DNA from: Fibrobacterota bacterium
GTDB lineage: Bacteria > Fibrobacterota > Fibrobacteria > UBA11236
Reading direction: 5' to 3'
DNA: 64,000 nt
Assembly: GCA_028287465.1 (NCBI GenBank)
Contig: JAQBPO010000006.1
Span: 62,001 to 126,000, forward strand
The notes below the pieces were generated by a model, which ran no database searches, was not told the DNA's origin, and saw only the letters and a list, made by a program, of their open reading frames with translations. Made by a program: the position numbers and the translations under genes. Positions 54,970 to 63,978 of the stretch are shown piece by piece (position 1 is the first letter of the stretch; the number at the start of each line of letters is the position of its first letter).

Positions 54970-55458
54970 CTATTCGCTCGGCGTCGCGGACTCGCGGGAA
55001 TAATAAGCGGTTTCACGGAAGCCCTTTTTGGCCGCGTCCCGTTCCTTGGAAATCTCCGTCACCAGGACCAGGGTATCGTGCCTGAATGAAAATGCCGTTT
55101 TTCCGGATGCGGAAGAATCACCCTGACCCAGGGTCAAAAGAAGTTCGCCCCTGTCCCGATCCCCGCCAAGAATAAGGACTTGCATGATGCGACCCGTGGT
55201 CAGGGTCGAGTCCTCGCCTACGCGGATGCCCTCCCGATAAACGCTATCGCCGGTGATATCGAGGGTGCCCGTCACCTTCAGGATGGAGGGATCCAGGCGT
55301 CCGCCATCTCCGTACTCGAAGAGGTAATCCGCCAAGGCGTATGAACCCGCCAAGCGGGTGTCGGAGAGGGGAACGGAAACCGGGCTTTCGCCCTCATCCG
55401 AGGCGGTGAAGCATCCGGCCAATATCGCCGCCGTCAGGAAAACCGCACTCCGCCGCAT
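54970..55458 (-). CDS. Small lipoprotein of unknown function
   Basis: 162 residues from the ATG at 55458, which has GGGGGAG upstream. The lipobox is ILAGC. The rest is beta-rich (SYALADYLFEYGDG, GTLDITGDSVYREG), resembling a lipocalin-like barrel and sharing a GDSV/Y style with the larger lipoprotein at 23 kb. Last gene of a minus-strand cluster with the dehydrogenase, GT2 and epimerase. Confidence 0.65.
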   Translation of the reverse strand: MRRSAVFLTAAILAGCFTASDEGESPVSVPLSDTRLAGSYALADYLFEYGDGGRLDPSILKVTGTLDITGDSVYREGIRVGEDSTLTTGRIMQVLILGGDRDRGELLLTLGQGDSSASGKTAFSFRHDTLVLVTEISKERDAAKKGFRETAYYSRESATPSE

Positions 55459-55492
55459 GGTCGCTCCCCCTCGGAAGGGATTGTACCAAGTT

Positions 55493-56506
55493 TCAGGCCA
55501 TCTTCTCAAGCATCTCGCGGCTGACGCGGTATTTGAGGGGACGCCCCTCGCGGAAGGCGCGGAATTCCTCCAGGCAGTAATCCGCCAAGCGTACCACCTC
55601 GTTGCCGTTGGAACCGGCGATATGCGAGCTCAGGTGGGCGTTCTCCAAGGCATACCAGAGGGAATCGGCCGCGGGAGGCTCGGGAAAGGTGACGTCCAGC
55701 AGAGCGGTGAGATCGGGGCGCGCCCGGAGGACCTCGGCCAGATCGGGTTCGGAAACGGTGGCGCCTCGGCCGGTATTGATGAAGGTCGCGCCTGGCCTCA
55801 TGGAAGCGAACAATCCCCGATCCAGCATTCCGCGCGTGGGCGGAAGATCGGCCAGATGGTTGCTGACCACCATGGACGTGGAGAAGGCTTCCGCCAGGGA
55901 CACCTTGCGCAGGCCCAGTTCCGCGGCGTCTGATTCCGGGAGGAATGGGTCATGGACGACCAGGTCCAGGCCGAAAGGACGTAACAAATCAGCTACCCTC
56001 CTCCCGACCATGCCGCAGCCCAAGAGGGCCACGGTCTCATCGAAGATGCCGGGAGCGGCCGTTTCCAGTGCGCGGCCGCGGTTCCCCGGTTGCCGGACCT
56101 CCCTCAGGTTCCTGAAATAACCCTTCAGGGAAAGCAGGATCTGCGCCAGGGTGAATTGGGCGACCGGAACGGCGTTCGCCGCCCAGGCGCTGACCACGGT
56201 GATATCGCGATCCAAGAGGGGCCGGGCGAAATGCTGCACGCTCCCGGCCGCATAGAAGAAGGCCTTCAGACGGGGCAGGGTGGCCAGGGCGCGGGCGAAC
56301 CCCTCATCCATGCCCCAGGTGGAGAACAGGACTTCCACCTCCTGGAGGGAGGCGGCCTGGCGCCCGAGTTCGGCCGCGGAAACGTATTCGGGATGCAGGG
56401 AGACCAGGGTTTCCAGTTCGGCCCTCCTCCCGCGCGCGAATACGCGGTCGAGTTGCCAGGCCTGGTTGCCGCACAAGGCGGCGCGCATGCGGTTCGAAGC
56501 GTTCAT
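55493..56506 (-). CDS. D-2-hydroxyacid dehydrogenase family protein
   Basis: 337 residues, with GAGGA seven bases before the ATG. The Rossmann motif is VALLGCGMVGRRVADLLRPF; catalytic Arg is in NTGRGATVSEPDL, the Glu in TFPEPPAAD and the His in SSHIAGSNGNE. It differs from SerA: no ACT domain and an unusual N-terminal half. The substrate is unknown; it lies 10 bases after the GT2 gene stop, so a sugar-acid role is possible. Confidence 0.82.
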   Translation of the reverse strand: MNASNRMRAALCGNQAWQLDRVFARGRRAELETLVSLHPEYVSAAELGRQAASLQEVEVLFSTWGMDEGFARALATLPRLKAFFYAAGSVQHFARPLLDRDITVVSAWAANAVPVAQFTLAQILLSLKGYFRNLREVRQPGNRGRALETAAPGIFDETVALLGCGMVGRRVADLLRPFGLDLVVHDPFLPESDAAELGLRKVSLAEAFSTSMVVSNHLADLPPTRGMLDRGLFASMRPGATFINTGRGATVSEPDLAEVLRARPDLTALLDVTFPEPPAADSLWYALENAHLSSHIAGSNGNEVVRLADYCLEEFRAFREGRPLKYRVSREMLEKMA

Positions 56507-56516
56507 GTCGGCGTCC

Positions 56517-57251
56517 TCATTCGGCTGAATACCTTCCCATCCGGTAGCGGGCCATCACCCGCAAGGTCCTCAAGCCGTATCGGATGGGGCTGAGGTGGGA
56601 TTTCTCCCCGGCGTAACGCGTGGGTATCCCCAATTCCGATATATGCAGGCCCAAGGCCCGGGCGGTGGCGATGACTTCCAGATCGAAATCGAAATACCCG
56701 CTCAAGCGCTCGAACGGGATGGTCCGTAGGGCGCGCTTGCTGTACATGATGAACCCGGAATGGTAATCCGTCATGTCCAGGCCGAAGCAGAGGTTCTCCA
56801 TCCAGGTAAGGGTCCTGCCCGCCACGATTTTATAGCGCGGCATGCCGCCGGCGCGCGCGGTTCCGTCCTTGTGCCGGGATCCTTGCAGGATGTCGACCCG
56901 ATTCCGTTGCATGAAGGCCAGGAACGCCACGAGCTTCTCCGGCGGGTACTGGCCGTCGGCATGCAGGCAGGCCGTGTACGCGCATCCGCTTTCCCGGCAC
57001 AGGCCAAGGCCTTTCCGCACCGCCTGTCCGTATCCGCGGTTTTTTTCGAAACGGTGCAGGCGTATCTTCGGGTATTTCCGGATCAGCTCCTCGACCACCC
57101 TCGCCGTATCGTCCCGGCTACCGTCGTCTATGATCGCGACCGCGCCGATATCGGCCCATAGATCCTTGGGGATGCGTTCGATCACCGAGGGCAAGGTGTC
57201 CGCGGCATTGTAGGCAGGGATGAATATCCCTAGGGACGCTTCCGACTTCAT
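56517..57251 (-). CDS. Family 2 glycosyltransferase (DPM1-like)
   Basis: 244 residues. GIFIPAYNAADTLPSVIERIP and AIIDDGSRDDTARVVEEL lead to ACLHADGQYPPEKLVAFL with the metal-binding motif; SGYFDFDLEVIATARAL follows. This is the polyprenyl-phosphate sugar synthase branch, without membrane helices. The ATG lacks a good ribosome site. It is preceded on the operon strand by the tandem hairpin repeats and the epimerase gene. Confidence 0.87.
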   Translation of the reverse strand: MKSEASLGIFIPAYNAADTLPSVIERIPKDLWADIGAVAIIDDGSRDDTARVVEELIRKYPKIRLHRFEKNRGYGQAVRKGLGLCRESGCAYTACLHADGQYPPEKLVAFLAFMQRNRVDILQGSRHKDGTARAGGMPRYKIVAGRTLTWMENLCFGLDMTDYHSGFIMYSKRALRTIPFERLSGYFDFDLEVIATARALGLHISELGIPTRYAGEKSHLSPIRYGLRTLRVMARYRMGRYSAE

Positions 57252-57283
57252 ACGGCTAACGCATTCATGAGGCCAATGCGTTC

Positions 57284-57340
57284 ATGCGCCACCGCATTTA
57301 TGCGGCCACCGCATTTTATGCGGCCACCGCATTTTATGCG
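57284..57340. repeat. Tandem 18-bp repeats, each able to form a hairpin
   Basis: Three near-identical copies of ATGCGGCCACCGCATTTT (57284-57299 shortened, 57300-57317, 57318-57335) plus a partial fourth. Each unit holds a perfect ATGCGG / CCGCAT stem with loop CCA. The array lies between the epimerase and GT2 genes and covers the epimerase stop codon. Confidence 0.85.
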
Positions 57341-58281
57341 GCCCTCAGGCAGTCCCGCAGGGAGGCCAGGGTGGCCAGTCCCTGGTGGAACGGGCGCGGC
57401 TGGTATCCGAGGTCCTCGCGCGCGGATTGGTGCGAAGGCGCGGCATCCTGGATGAGGCCGGTATAGGTCTGATAGGTAAAAGGGTTTTCCGAGCCTGAAA
57501 TCCTGGACCAGGCCCGGAGAGCGGAGATGCCGGGAAGGCATACCCAGGCGGGCACGCCCAATACGGGCTTCGGCCGGCCCATATGGGCGAGAAGCAGTTT
57601 GGCCATGGTGCGAAGGCTGATGGCTTCGCCCCCGGGAAAGGCGTAGGTCTTCCCCATGGCGCGGGGATTGCCCGGCAGGGTCAGGAAGCCTGCGACCAGA
57701 TCCTCGATGTGGACGGGATTCTTGAGGGCGCGCCCGCCATCCGGGAGGAAAACCACGGGACCGCGCTTGAGATGATCCACGAATCGCATGAATTCGAGGG
57801 CGCCGCCGTCCTCATACGCCAGGGAGGGACGCACTATGGTATGCAGGAGCCGCGATCGTCTTACCCATTCCTCCCCTTGCAGCTTGGATCGGGCGTAGGG
57901 GTTGGATGCCGGGTATTCCACGGAGATTGAGGAGACATAGATGAAATGCTCAACGCCCGCTGCCTCGGACGCGTCCACCATGTTGCGCGTGCCTTCCGCG
58001 TTCACGGCGTGCAGGACATCCTCGCGCCCGGGCGCGATCAGCACCGCGGCGAGATGGAAGACGGTGCGGATTCCCTTGAGCGCGGCCGCAAGGGTCTCCT
58101 TGCGGGTGATGTCCCCGTAGACGGTTTCGAAGGGCCGGTTCTGCGGCCGCAGAAGCGACCGGGTCGCGGCGGGCTCGTCCGGGAGGCAAAGCAATCGGAC
58201 ATGGTCTCCCCGGTCGGTCAGCGCCGAAGCCAACCGTCGGCCCATGTTACCTGCTCCGCCCGTGATCAGGATCAAATCCAT
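57334..58281 (-). CDS. NAD-dependent sugar epimerase/reductase (extended SDR)
   Basis: 315 residues from the ATG at 58281, preceded by GGGAGGGG; the open frame upstream is a shadow. The dinucleotide site is ITGGAGNMGRRLASAL, the catalytic Tyr-Lys pair is NPYARSK, and VFHLAAVL is the usual second block. Typical of nucleotide-sugar epimerases. First gene of the minus-strand cluster with GT2, dehydrogenase and lipoprotein. Its stop codon is inside the tandem hairpin repeats. Confidence 0.85.
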   Translation of the reverse strand: MDLILITGGAGNMGRRLASALTDRGDHVRLLCLPDEPAATRSLLRPQNRPFETVYGDITRKETLAAALKGIRTVFHLAAVLIAPGREDVLHAVNAEGTRNMVDASEAAGVEHFIYVSSISVEYPASNPYARSKLQGEEWVRRSRLLHTIVRPSLAYEDGGALEFMRFVDHLKRGPVVFLPDGGRALKNPVHIEDLVAGFLTLPGNPRAMGKTYAFPGGEAISLRTMAKLLLAHMGRPKPVLGVPAWVCLPGISALRAWSRISGSENPFTYQTYTGLIQDAAPSHQSAREDLGYQPRPFHQGLATLASLRDCLRAA

Positions 58282-58343
58282 CCCCTCCCTGAAAAGCCAT
58301 ATCAAGATAGGAAGTCGAACCGGTCCTTGGTAGATTCCCCTCC

Positions 58344-58868
58344 ATGCCAACGCCGGTTCCCGCCCGTCCCGTCCGCTCCATCGGCCTCATCTCCGATACC
58401 CATGGCCTTTTGCGGCCGGAAGCGTTGGATTCGCTGCGCGGATCCGATCTCATTATGCATGCCGGCGACATCGGAGGGAAAGGCGGGAAGGGAGGCCCGG
58501 AAGTATTGGCCGCCTTACGGGCCCTGGCACCCCTGATTGCCATCCGCGGGAACAACGATCATGGGGCCTGGGCGAAAGGATTACGGGAGCGCGAGACCGT
58601 GGAAATCGCGGGCTCCAAGGTTCATCTCATCCACGATATCGGCGATTTGGATTTCGATCCCGGTACGATGGGAATCCGCTGCATCCTTTCCGGGCATTCC
58701 CATCGGCCTCTGATCCTGGAAAGGGACAACGTCCTCTTCATAAACCCCGGTTCCGCGGGGCCCAGGAGGTTTTCCCTTCCCGTCAGCGTGGGCCGGGTCC
58801 GCATCGTCCATGGGAAATGGATCCCGGAAATCATGCCGATCGTTCTCAAAAAAACCACGCCACGGTAA
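58344..58868 (+). CDS. YfcE/MJ0936-type metallophosphoesterase
   Basis: 174 residues. The five metal-binding motifs are all present: GLISDTHG, MHAGDI, RGNND, HLIHD and SGHSHRP, followed by NPGSAGPRRFSLP. The family dephosphorylates small phosphodiesters or nucleotides, often with Mn2+. It has no signal peptide. It is divergent from the epimerase gene, 62 bases away. Confidence 0.88.
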   Translation: MPTPVPARPVRSIGLISDTHGLLRPEALDSLRGSDLIMHAGDIGGKGGKGGPEVLAALRALAPLIAIRGNNDHGAWAKGLRERETVEIAGSKVHLIHDIGDLDFDPGTMGIRCILSGHSHRPLILERDNVLFINPGSAGPRRFSLPVSVGRVRIVHGKWIPEIMPIVLKKTTPR

Positions 58869-59069
58869 ACCGTACCCGCCGTGCGCACGCTTCCCGATCC
58901 CGCACTTCGCAAATCCAGGAAAAAACGGCACACTTACACCCCTTAGTCCGGGAAGAGGGTTACGCCCTGCGGGGTCTTTCTTAACTATTTTTCCCATCAC
59001 CCCATGCGCTCCGGGAGCCGGCGCACCGGATCTCGGGGAACGGCAAACGGAGCATACGGACGGGCGGTT

Positions 59070-60929
59070 ATGGAACAGGACAAGGACATCACCACCATGA
59101 AGACCCGGGCCTTGGGCCGGGGCATCTCCCCTCCCCTTCCGGATACGGGCCCAGCCTATCCTCCCCGCGAGTTTCCCACCGGCACCCATTCGATGAGCGC
59201 CCTGCAGCATCCGCCCAGCGACGGCGGAACGGGACTGATGCCTGCCATGCAGGACCCATCCGGCCTTCCCGAGGGATTGGGGCATGAGGCGGACGCGTCC
59301 CTCTTCGCCGGCGGCATCCCGATGGATCCATTCTCCGGCGACCCATTCGTGGGCCGGATGGTGGGCAATTGCAAGATCCTGGAAAAGATCAACGAGGGCG
59401 GCTCGGCCCTGATCTATCGGGCCCATAACCTTACCTTCGGCCTGGACCGCGTCATCAAGATCCTCAGGCCCGCCCTGGCCGAGGACGAGGACAACTTCGA
59501 CCGTTTCAAGCAGGAAGCGCAGCTGACCGCGCGCCTCGACCATCCCAACATCCTGCGCGTCTTCGACACCGGGGAAATCGGCAAGCAGTTCTACATCGAA
59601 ATGGAATACGTGGAAGGCCAGTCCCTGCGCACCTACCTGGTTTCGCATATCCGCGTGCGCGAGGCGGACATCCTCGGTTTGGCCTCGCAAATCGCCGGCG
59701 CCCTGGAATACGCGCACAACGTGCAGATCAAGACCGCGGAAGGCGACCTGATCCGGGGCATCCTGCACCGGGACATCAAGCCGGAAAACATCATGATCAC
59801 CGGCAACGGAACGGTCAAGCTGATGGACTTCGGCGCCGCCAAGCCCATGAGCGTGAACACCCGCACCATGCAAGGTACCGTCGTCGGCACCCCCCATTAC
59901 ATGTCCCCGGAGCAGATCAACGGGGATCCCCTCGACGCGCGCAGCGACTTCTTCTCCCTCGGCGTATTGCTCTATGAATTGTGCACGGGACGACGCCCGT
60001 TCGAAGCGGACAACCTGGCATCCCTGCTTTGGAAAATCGATGCGTGCAAATTCGAACGCGTGCGCAAGCTGCGGGCGGCCATCTCGCCCCTGACGGAAGA
60101 GCTGATCGAGAAGCTGCTGTCGAAGAGCCCGGAATACCGCCCCGCCACCGCCGCCGAGATCCAGGAATCCCTCCAGGTCAGCCTGCGCGCCTTCCGGGTC
60201 TGGGGCAGCGGCGGAACGGCCCGTATCCCGTTCTCCCTGCGTCGCGCCTTTCCGACCATGGCCCTTTCCATTTCCGTTCTCGCCCTTTGCCTGTCGGGCT
60301 ATACTTTCTGGCGCGGATGGAGGTTCATGAACGGCTTTTCCGCCTCCCCGCAACTGCACTCCTATTTCTCCACCTTGCTGGGCAAGGCCATGGACGCGGA
60401 AATGGCCAAGGATTACCCCGCGGCGCTGGCCACCTATGAACTCGTGCCCTCTCCGGTCAAGGGAGGCGATCGCCAGGTGTTCCTGGAGGCCCAGTTGCGC
60501 AGCGCGGCCATCTATTTCAAGCATAAGGAACAGCTCACCAAAGCCCGCTCCATCCTGGAGCAATTGCGCCGGGAATACGACGATCCGGCCATCGATGCCT
60601 ATCTCGGCCAGCTTTACTTCGGCCAGGCCCTGTACATGGAAGCCAAGGAAAGGCTGGAAGCCTTCTTCAGCTCATCCAAGACCACCGTGCTCCGGAATTC
60701 ATCCTATTTCAATCCGCATGATTTCCAGAAAGAAGCGCTCTACGCCTACGCCAACGCCCTGGACGGCCAATACACCTACATCGAGCAGAAGCCTGAACTA
60801 CTCGACGCCGCCGCCACGGCCTGGGATCGTTTCGGTCGTTTTTCGGATTGCGCCGGCGACCAGGACGACAAAAAGTGCCGGTTCATGGAAAAGCGCATCG
60901 ATGAGCTCTCGAAATTGCGCAAGAAGTAG
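59070..60929 (+). CDS. Membrane Ser/Thr protein kinase with extracytoplasmic TPR-like region
   Basis: 619 residues from the ATG at 59070. A disordered N-terminus (about 95 residues) precedes a complete Hanks-type kinase: glycine loop INEGGSALIYRAHN, Lys in RVIKILRP, HRDIKPENIMI, MDFGAAKP and the APE-like GTPHYMSPEQING, with ARSDFFSLGVLLYEL. A single membrane helix (MALSISVLALCLSGYTFW, about residue 410) separates it from a periplasmic helical region (AIYFKHKEQLTKARSILEQL, TPR-like). This fits a receptor kinase. No phosphatase gene is adjacent. Confidence 0.9.
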   Translation: MEQDKDITTMKTRALGRGISPPLPDTGPAYPPREFPTGTHSMSALQHPPSDGGTGLMPAMQDPSGLPEGLGHEADASLFAGGIPMDPFSGDPFVGRMVGNCKILEKINEGGSALIYRAHNLTFGLDRVIKILRPALAEDEDNFDRFKQEAQLTARLDHPNILRVFDTGEIGKQFYIEMEYVEGQSLRTYLVSHIRVREADILGLASQIAGALEYAHNVQIKTAEGDLIRGILHRDIKPENIMITGNGTVKLMDFGAAKPMSVNTRTMQGTVVGTPHYMSPEQINGDPLDARSDFFSLGVLLYELCTGRRPFEADNLASLLWKIDACKFERVRKLRAAISPLTEELIEKLLSKSPEYRPATAAEIQESLQVSLRAFRVWGSGGTARIPFSLRRAFPTMALSISVLALCLSGYTFWRGWRFMNGFSASPQLHSYFSTLLGKAMDAEMAKDYPAALATYELVPSPVKGGDRQVFLEAQLRSAAIYFKHKEQLTKARSILEQLRREYDDPAIDAYLGQLYFGQALYMEAKERLEAFFSSSKTTVLRNSSYFNPHDFQKEALYAYANALDGQYTYIEQKPELLDAAATAWDRFGRFSDCAGDQDDKKCRFMEKRIDELSKLRKK

Positions 60930-60953
60930 GCGTAATACCTAATTTATCCCCAG

Positions 60954-63503
60954 ATGAATCCGAAATCCCGTCCGGGCTGGATTAAGCCCGTTGCCCTGGG
61001 CGGCGCCCTGGTGCTTTTCCTCGTCCTGATCGACTCCCGCCTGGGGCCGTTGCCTTCCTTGGGGCGTTTCTTCAATCCCTTCTCCGGATTCTGGCTCAAT
61101 GCCGATGACGGCCGTCCGAAGGACGTCAAGCTTCGCGCCCCCGGCCTGAACGAGACTGTCAGCATCGTATTCGACAAACGCCAGGTCCCGCATATTTTCG
61201 CGCAGAACGCCCATGACCTGTTTTTCGCCCAGGGCTACATTACGGCCCGGGACCGGTTGTGGCAGATGGAAATCCAGACCCTGGCGGCTGCGGGACGCTT
61301 GGCCGAAATCCTGGGGCCGGAGATGATCGAACACGACCGGTTCCAGCGGCGTCTGGGCATTCCCCAGGCCGCGGGGCAGGCGGTTGAAATGATGAAGAAG
61401 AATGGGGAATCGTGGCAAGCCGCGCAGGCCTATGCGGAAGGCGTAAACGCCTGGATCGCGGAAATGGAGCCGGGCGACTATCCCCTGGAGTATAAGCTCC
61501 TCGACTATGCGCCCGGACATTGGACCCCCCTCAACACCGCGCTCCTGAACAAGCATATGCAATGGACGCTTTCCGGCATGGGGGACGATCTTCCGCTGAC
61601 CAATACCCTCTCCAAGTTCGGAGCGGATTTCATCGCCCTTTATTTCCCCGAGCGCCGCGGGGACGTACCGACGGTGATACCTTCGGGAACCCCATGGGGA
61701 CCGCGGGCGGATTCGTCCTCGGCGGCCGGCCCGGATTCGCTCGGGGGCTTTTTCCGGTCCATCCCTTTCCTCCGGGTCCCGGACCCTGACCTGCGGGATT
61801 CCGCGGCGGGGGGAGGCCCGACCAAATCGCAGCCGGCTCCGCGATCGAAAGGCCCCGCTTCCCCCGATCCCCTTCCGGTGCTCCCCAAATCGCCCACCCC
61901 GGGCAACGGCAGCAACAATTTCGTGGTATCCGGTTCCCGGACCCTGGGAGGCCATCCCATCCTCGCCAATGATCCGCACCTCGATCTCGGCCTTCCTTCC
62001 ATCTGGTACGAGGTCCAATTGTCGGCTCCCGGGATCGCGGTTTACGGCGTATCCCTGCCCGGCGCACCCGCGGTAGTCATCGGTTTCAACCGGAAAATCG
62101 CATGGGGGATGACCAACGGCAATGACGACGTCTTCGATTGGTACCGTATCACCTTCAAGGACAGCACGCTCGGGGAATACATGCACGGGAAGCAATGGAA
62201 GCCCACCCGGAAGGTGGTGGAAGCCATCAAGGTCCGGGGCGGCGCGACCGTTCTCGATACCGTGGTCTATACCCACCAAGGTCCCCTGGTGCTCAAGAGC
62301 CAGGAGCGCCCGGCCAACCGCAATTCCCCCTCCATGCATGCCCTGCGCTGGCTCGCTCTCGATCCCTCCGACGAACTCCTCGGATTCATCCGGATCATGA
62401 AGTCCCGCGACTATGGGGAATTTTCCGCCGCGCTCGAACCGTTCCACTGCCCGTCCCAGAACTTCGCGTTCGCCTCCGTCTCCGGCGACATCGCCATGTT
62501 CCATCATGGTCTGTTCCCCCGGAAATGGAAGGGCCAAGGCCGCTTCACCATGGACGGCTCCGAGCCCGGAAACGATTGGTCCGGATGGCTGCCCCGTTCC
62601 GCCGAACCCGCGGTGCGCAATCCGGCCCAGGGTTGGCTGTTCTCCGCCAACCAGACCCCGGCCGACTCCACCTATCCTTTCTACCTGGGATCCGGATTCG
62701 CGGACGGTCAGAGGCCCAAGCGCCTCGCGCAATTGCTTTCGGAATCGGACTCGCTTACCCCCGACGGCGCCTTCCGGATCCTGATGGACGATTATGATAT
62801 GCACGCTTCGGAGCTACTGCCCGCTCTTCTGGAACGCATAGCCAAAGCGCCCCTGTCTCCCGAAGATTCCGCCGCCCGCCGGGATTTGGCGGCCTGGGAC
62901 TACCGGCATACCGCCCATGGAAAGGCGCCGGCCCTTTTCGACGCCTGGTGGCGGCAGCTGTACCGCGCCATCTGGCAGGACGAGTTCGGCGCGGACAGCA
63001 CGCATTACCAGTGGCCCGACAAGGATCGCACCCGGAGGATGATCCTGGAAGAACCGGATGCGGACTGGTACGACAATATCACCACGTCCCCGCGGGAAAC
63101 CCTGGGATTCCTGGCCGCGCGCACCTTCCGCGAGGCCTGCGCGCTGACGCGTACCGGGGGAAAGGGACGCGAATGGGCCGCCTATCGCCCGGTGCAGATC
63201 CGGCATCTGGCCCGCATCGACGCCTTCAGCAGCCTTGGCGTGGAATCCGGAGGTTGCGGGGACTGCGTGAACGCCCTGAAGTCCACCCACGGCCCATCCT
63301 GGCGCATGGTCGTTGAATTGGGCCAGGAACCCCGCGGTTACGGGATCTATCCAGGCGGCCAATCCGGCAACCCCGGCTCGGCCCATTACGGGGAGTTCAT
63401 CCGGGATTGGGCCGGAGGGAAATCCTACCCCCTGCTTTTCCTCAGGGGTCCCGGTTCGGAAGCCGGCGCGATCTCCTACCGAATCAGCCTGAGGGGAAAA
63501 TGA
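60954..63503 (+). CDS. Penicillin acylase family (Ntn hydrolase) precursor
   Basis: 849 residues. An N-terminal hydrophobic anchor (PVALGGALVLFLVLID) leads to the chain that is normally cut by autoproteolysis. The nucleophile is probably Ser320 in GNGSNNFVVSGSRT, the N-terminus of the beta chain; LANDPHLDLGLPSIWYEV and the GMTNGNDDVFDWYR block are family marks. It hydrolyses an amide side chain; members act on beta-lactams, acyl-homoserine lactones or other N-acyl amides, and the substrate cannot be read. The downstream gene starts one base after the stop codon. Confidence 0.88.
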   Translation: MNPKSRPGWIKPVALGGALVLFLVLIDSRLGPLPSLGRFFNPFSGFWLNADDGRPKDVKLRAPGLNETVSIVFDKRQVPHIFAQNAHDLFFAQGYITARDRLWQMEIQTLAAAGRLAEILGPEMIEHDRFQRRLGIPQAAGQAVEMMKKNGESWQAAQAYAEGVNAWIAEMEPGDYPLEYKLLDYAPGHWTPLNTALLNKHMQWTLSGMGDDLPLTNTLSKFGADFIALYFPERRGDVPTVIPSGTPWGPRADSSSAAGPDSLGGFFRSIPFLRVPDPDLRDSAAGGGPTKSQPAPRSKGPASPDPLPVLPKSPTPGNGSNNFVVSGSRTLGGHPILANDPHLDLGLPSIWYEVQLSAPGIAVYGVSLPGAPAVVIGFNRKIAWGMTNGNDDVFDWYRITFKDSTLGEYMHGKQWKPTRKVVEAIKVRGGATVLDTVVYTHQGPLVLKSQERPANRNSPSMHALRWLALDPSDELLGFIRIMKSRDYGEFSAALEPFHCPSQNFAFASVSGDIAMFHHGLFPRKWKGQGRFTMDGSEPGNDWSGWLPRSAEPAVRNPAQGWLFSANQTPADSTYPFYLGSGFADGQRPKRLAQLLSESDSLTPDGAFRILMDDYDMHASELLPALLERIAKAPLSPEDSAARRDLAAWDYRHTAHGKAPALFDAWWRQLYRAIWQDEFGADSTHYQWPDKDRTRRMILEEPDADWYDNITTSPRETLGFLAARTFREACALTRTGGKGREWAAYRPVQIRHLARIDAFSSLGVESGGCGDCVNALKSTHGPSWRMVVELGQEPRGYGIYPGGQSGNPGSAHYGEFIRDWAGGKSYPLLFLRGPGSEAGAISYRISLRGK

Positions 63504-63504
63504 A

Positions 63505-63978
63505 ATGGCACTGCTGATCCTCTTCGCCGCGGCCCTAGCCGGCGGATACATCTTTCCCTGGTGGTGGCCCGCCATCGCAGCCTACGGGATCGGATTCTGG
63601 CTGCCCCGCAACGCCGCTTCGGCCTTCGCTTCCGGCTTCGCGGGCGCGGGCCTGGCCTGGGCCGGCCTGGCCGCCTTCCTGGATTGGCGCAACCATCATC
63701 TCCTGTCCGGCCGGATCGCCGCCCTGTTCCATCTCCAGACGGGGTGGGCCGTCGTGGCTTTGACCGGAATACTGGGCGGCCTCATGGGCGGATTGGGCGC
63801 ATGGGCGGGATACGCCCTTCGCGCTTATGCCATGCCGCGACCGGCCGGGGTCGCCACCGTTCCGGTCGGAGGAACCGCCGGCTCCTTGTCCGCGGATGGG
63901 GAAACCGGAATCCCTGATTCCCCGGAATCCGCCGACACGGACGCGGACCCGGATCCGGGAAGAACCGCAGCGACCTGA
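63505..63978 (+). CDS. Small membrane protein, hypothetical
   Basis: 157 residues. Four hydrophobic segments: LLILFAAALAGGYIF, AIAAYGIGFWL, GFAGAGLAWAGLAAFL and VVALTGILGGLMGGLGAW, then an acidic low-complexity tail. No family recognised. The start codon is one base after the acylase stop, so it is translated from the same message. The gene ends 22 bases before the window edge. Confidence 0.65.
   Translation: MALLILFAAALAGGYIFPWWWPAIAAYGIGFWLPRNAASAFASGFAGAGLAWAGLAAFLDWRNHHLLSGRIAALFHLQTGWAVVALTGILGGLMGGLGAWAGYALRAYAMPRPAGVATVPVGGTAGSLSADGETGIPDSPESADTDADPDPGRTAAT

Noticed and set aside
57284-57340. CRISPR array
   Set aside because: The 18-bp units are contiguous with no spacers and there are no cas genes.
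58930-58985. Riboswitch-like leader ahead of the kinase gene
   Set aside because: A GGGTTACGCCC hairpin and a GGGGTC-TTTCTT end are present, but the conserved core of no known riboswitch can be found.
58581-60563. 660-residue open frame on the minus strand opposite the kinase gene
   Set aside because: Same artefact; it also runs across two real genes and an intergenic region.
60939-62804. 621-residue open frame on the minus strand opposite the acylase gene
   Set aside because: It is a shadow of high GC third-position bias; the protein is His/Gly/Arg-rich with no known motif, while the plus-strand gene has clear family blocks.
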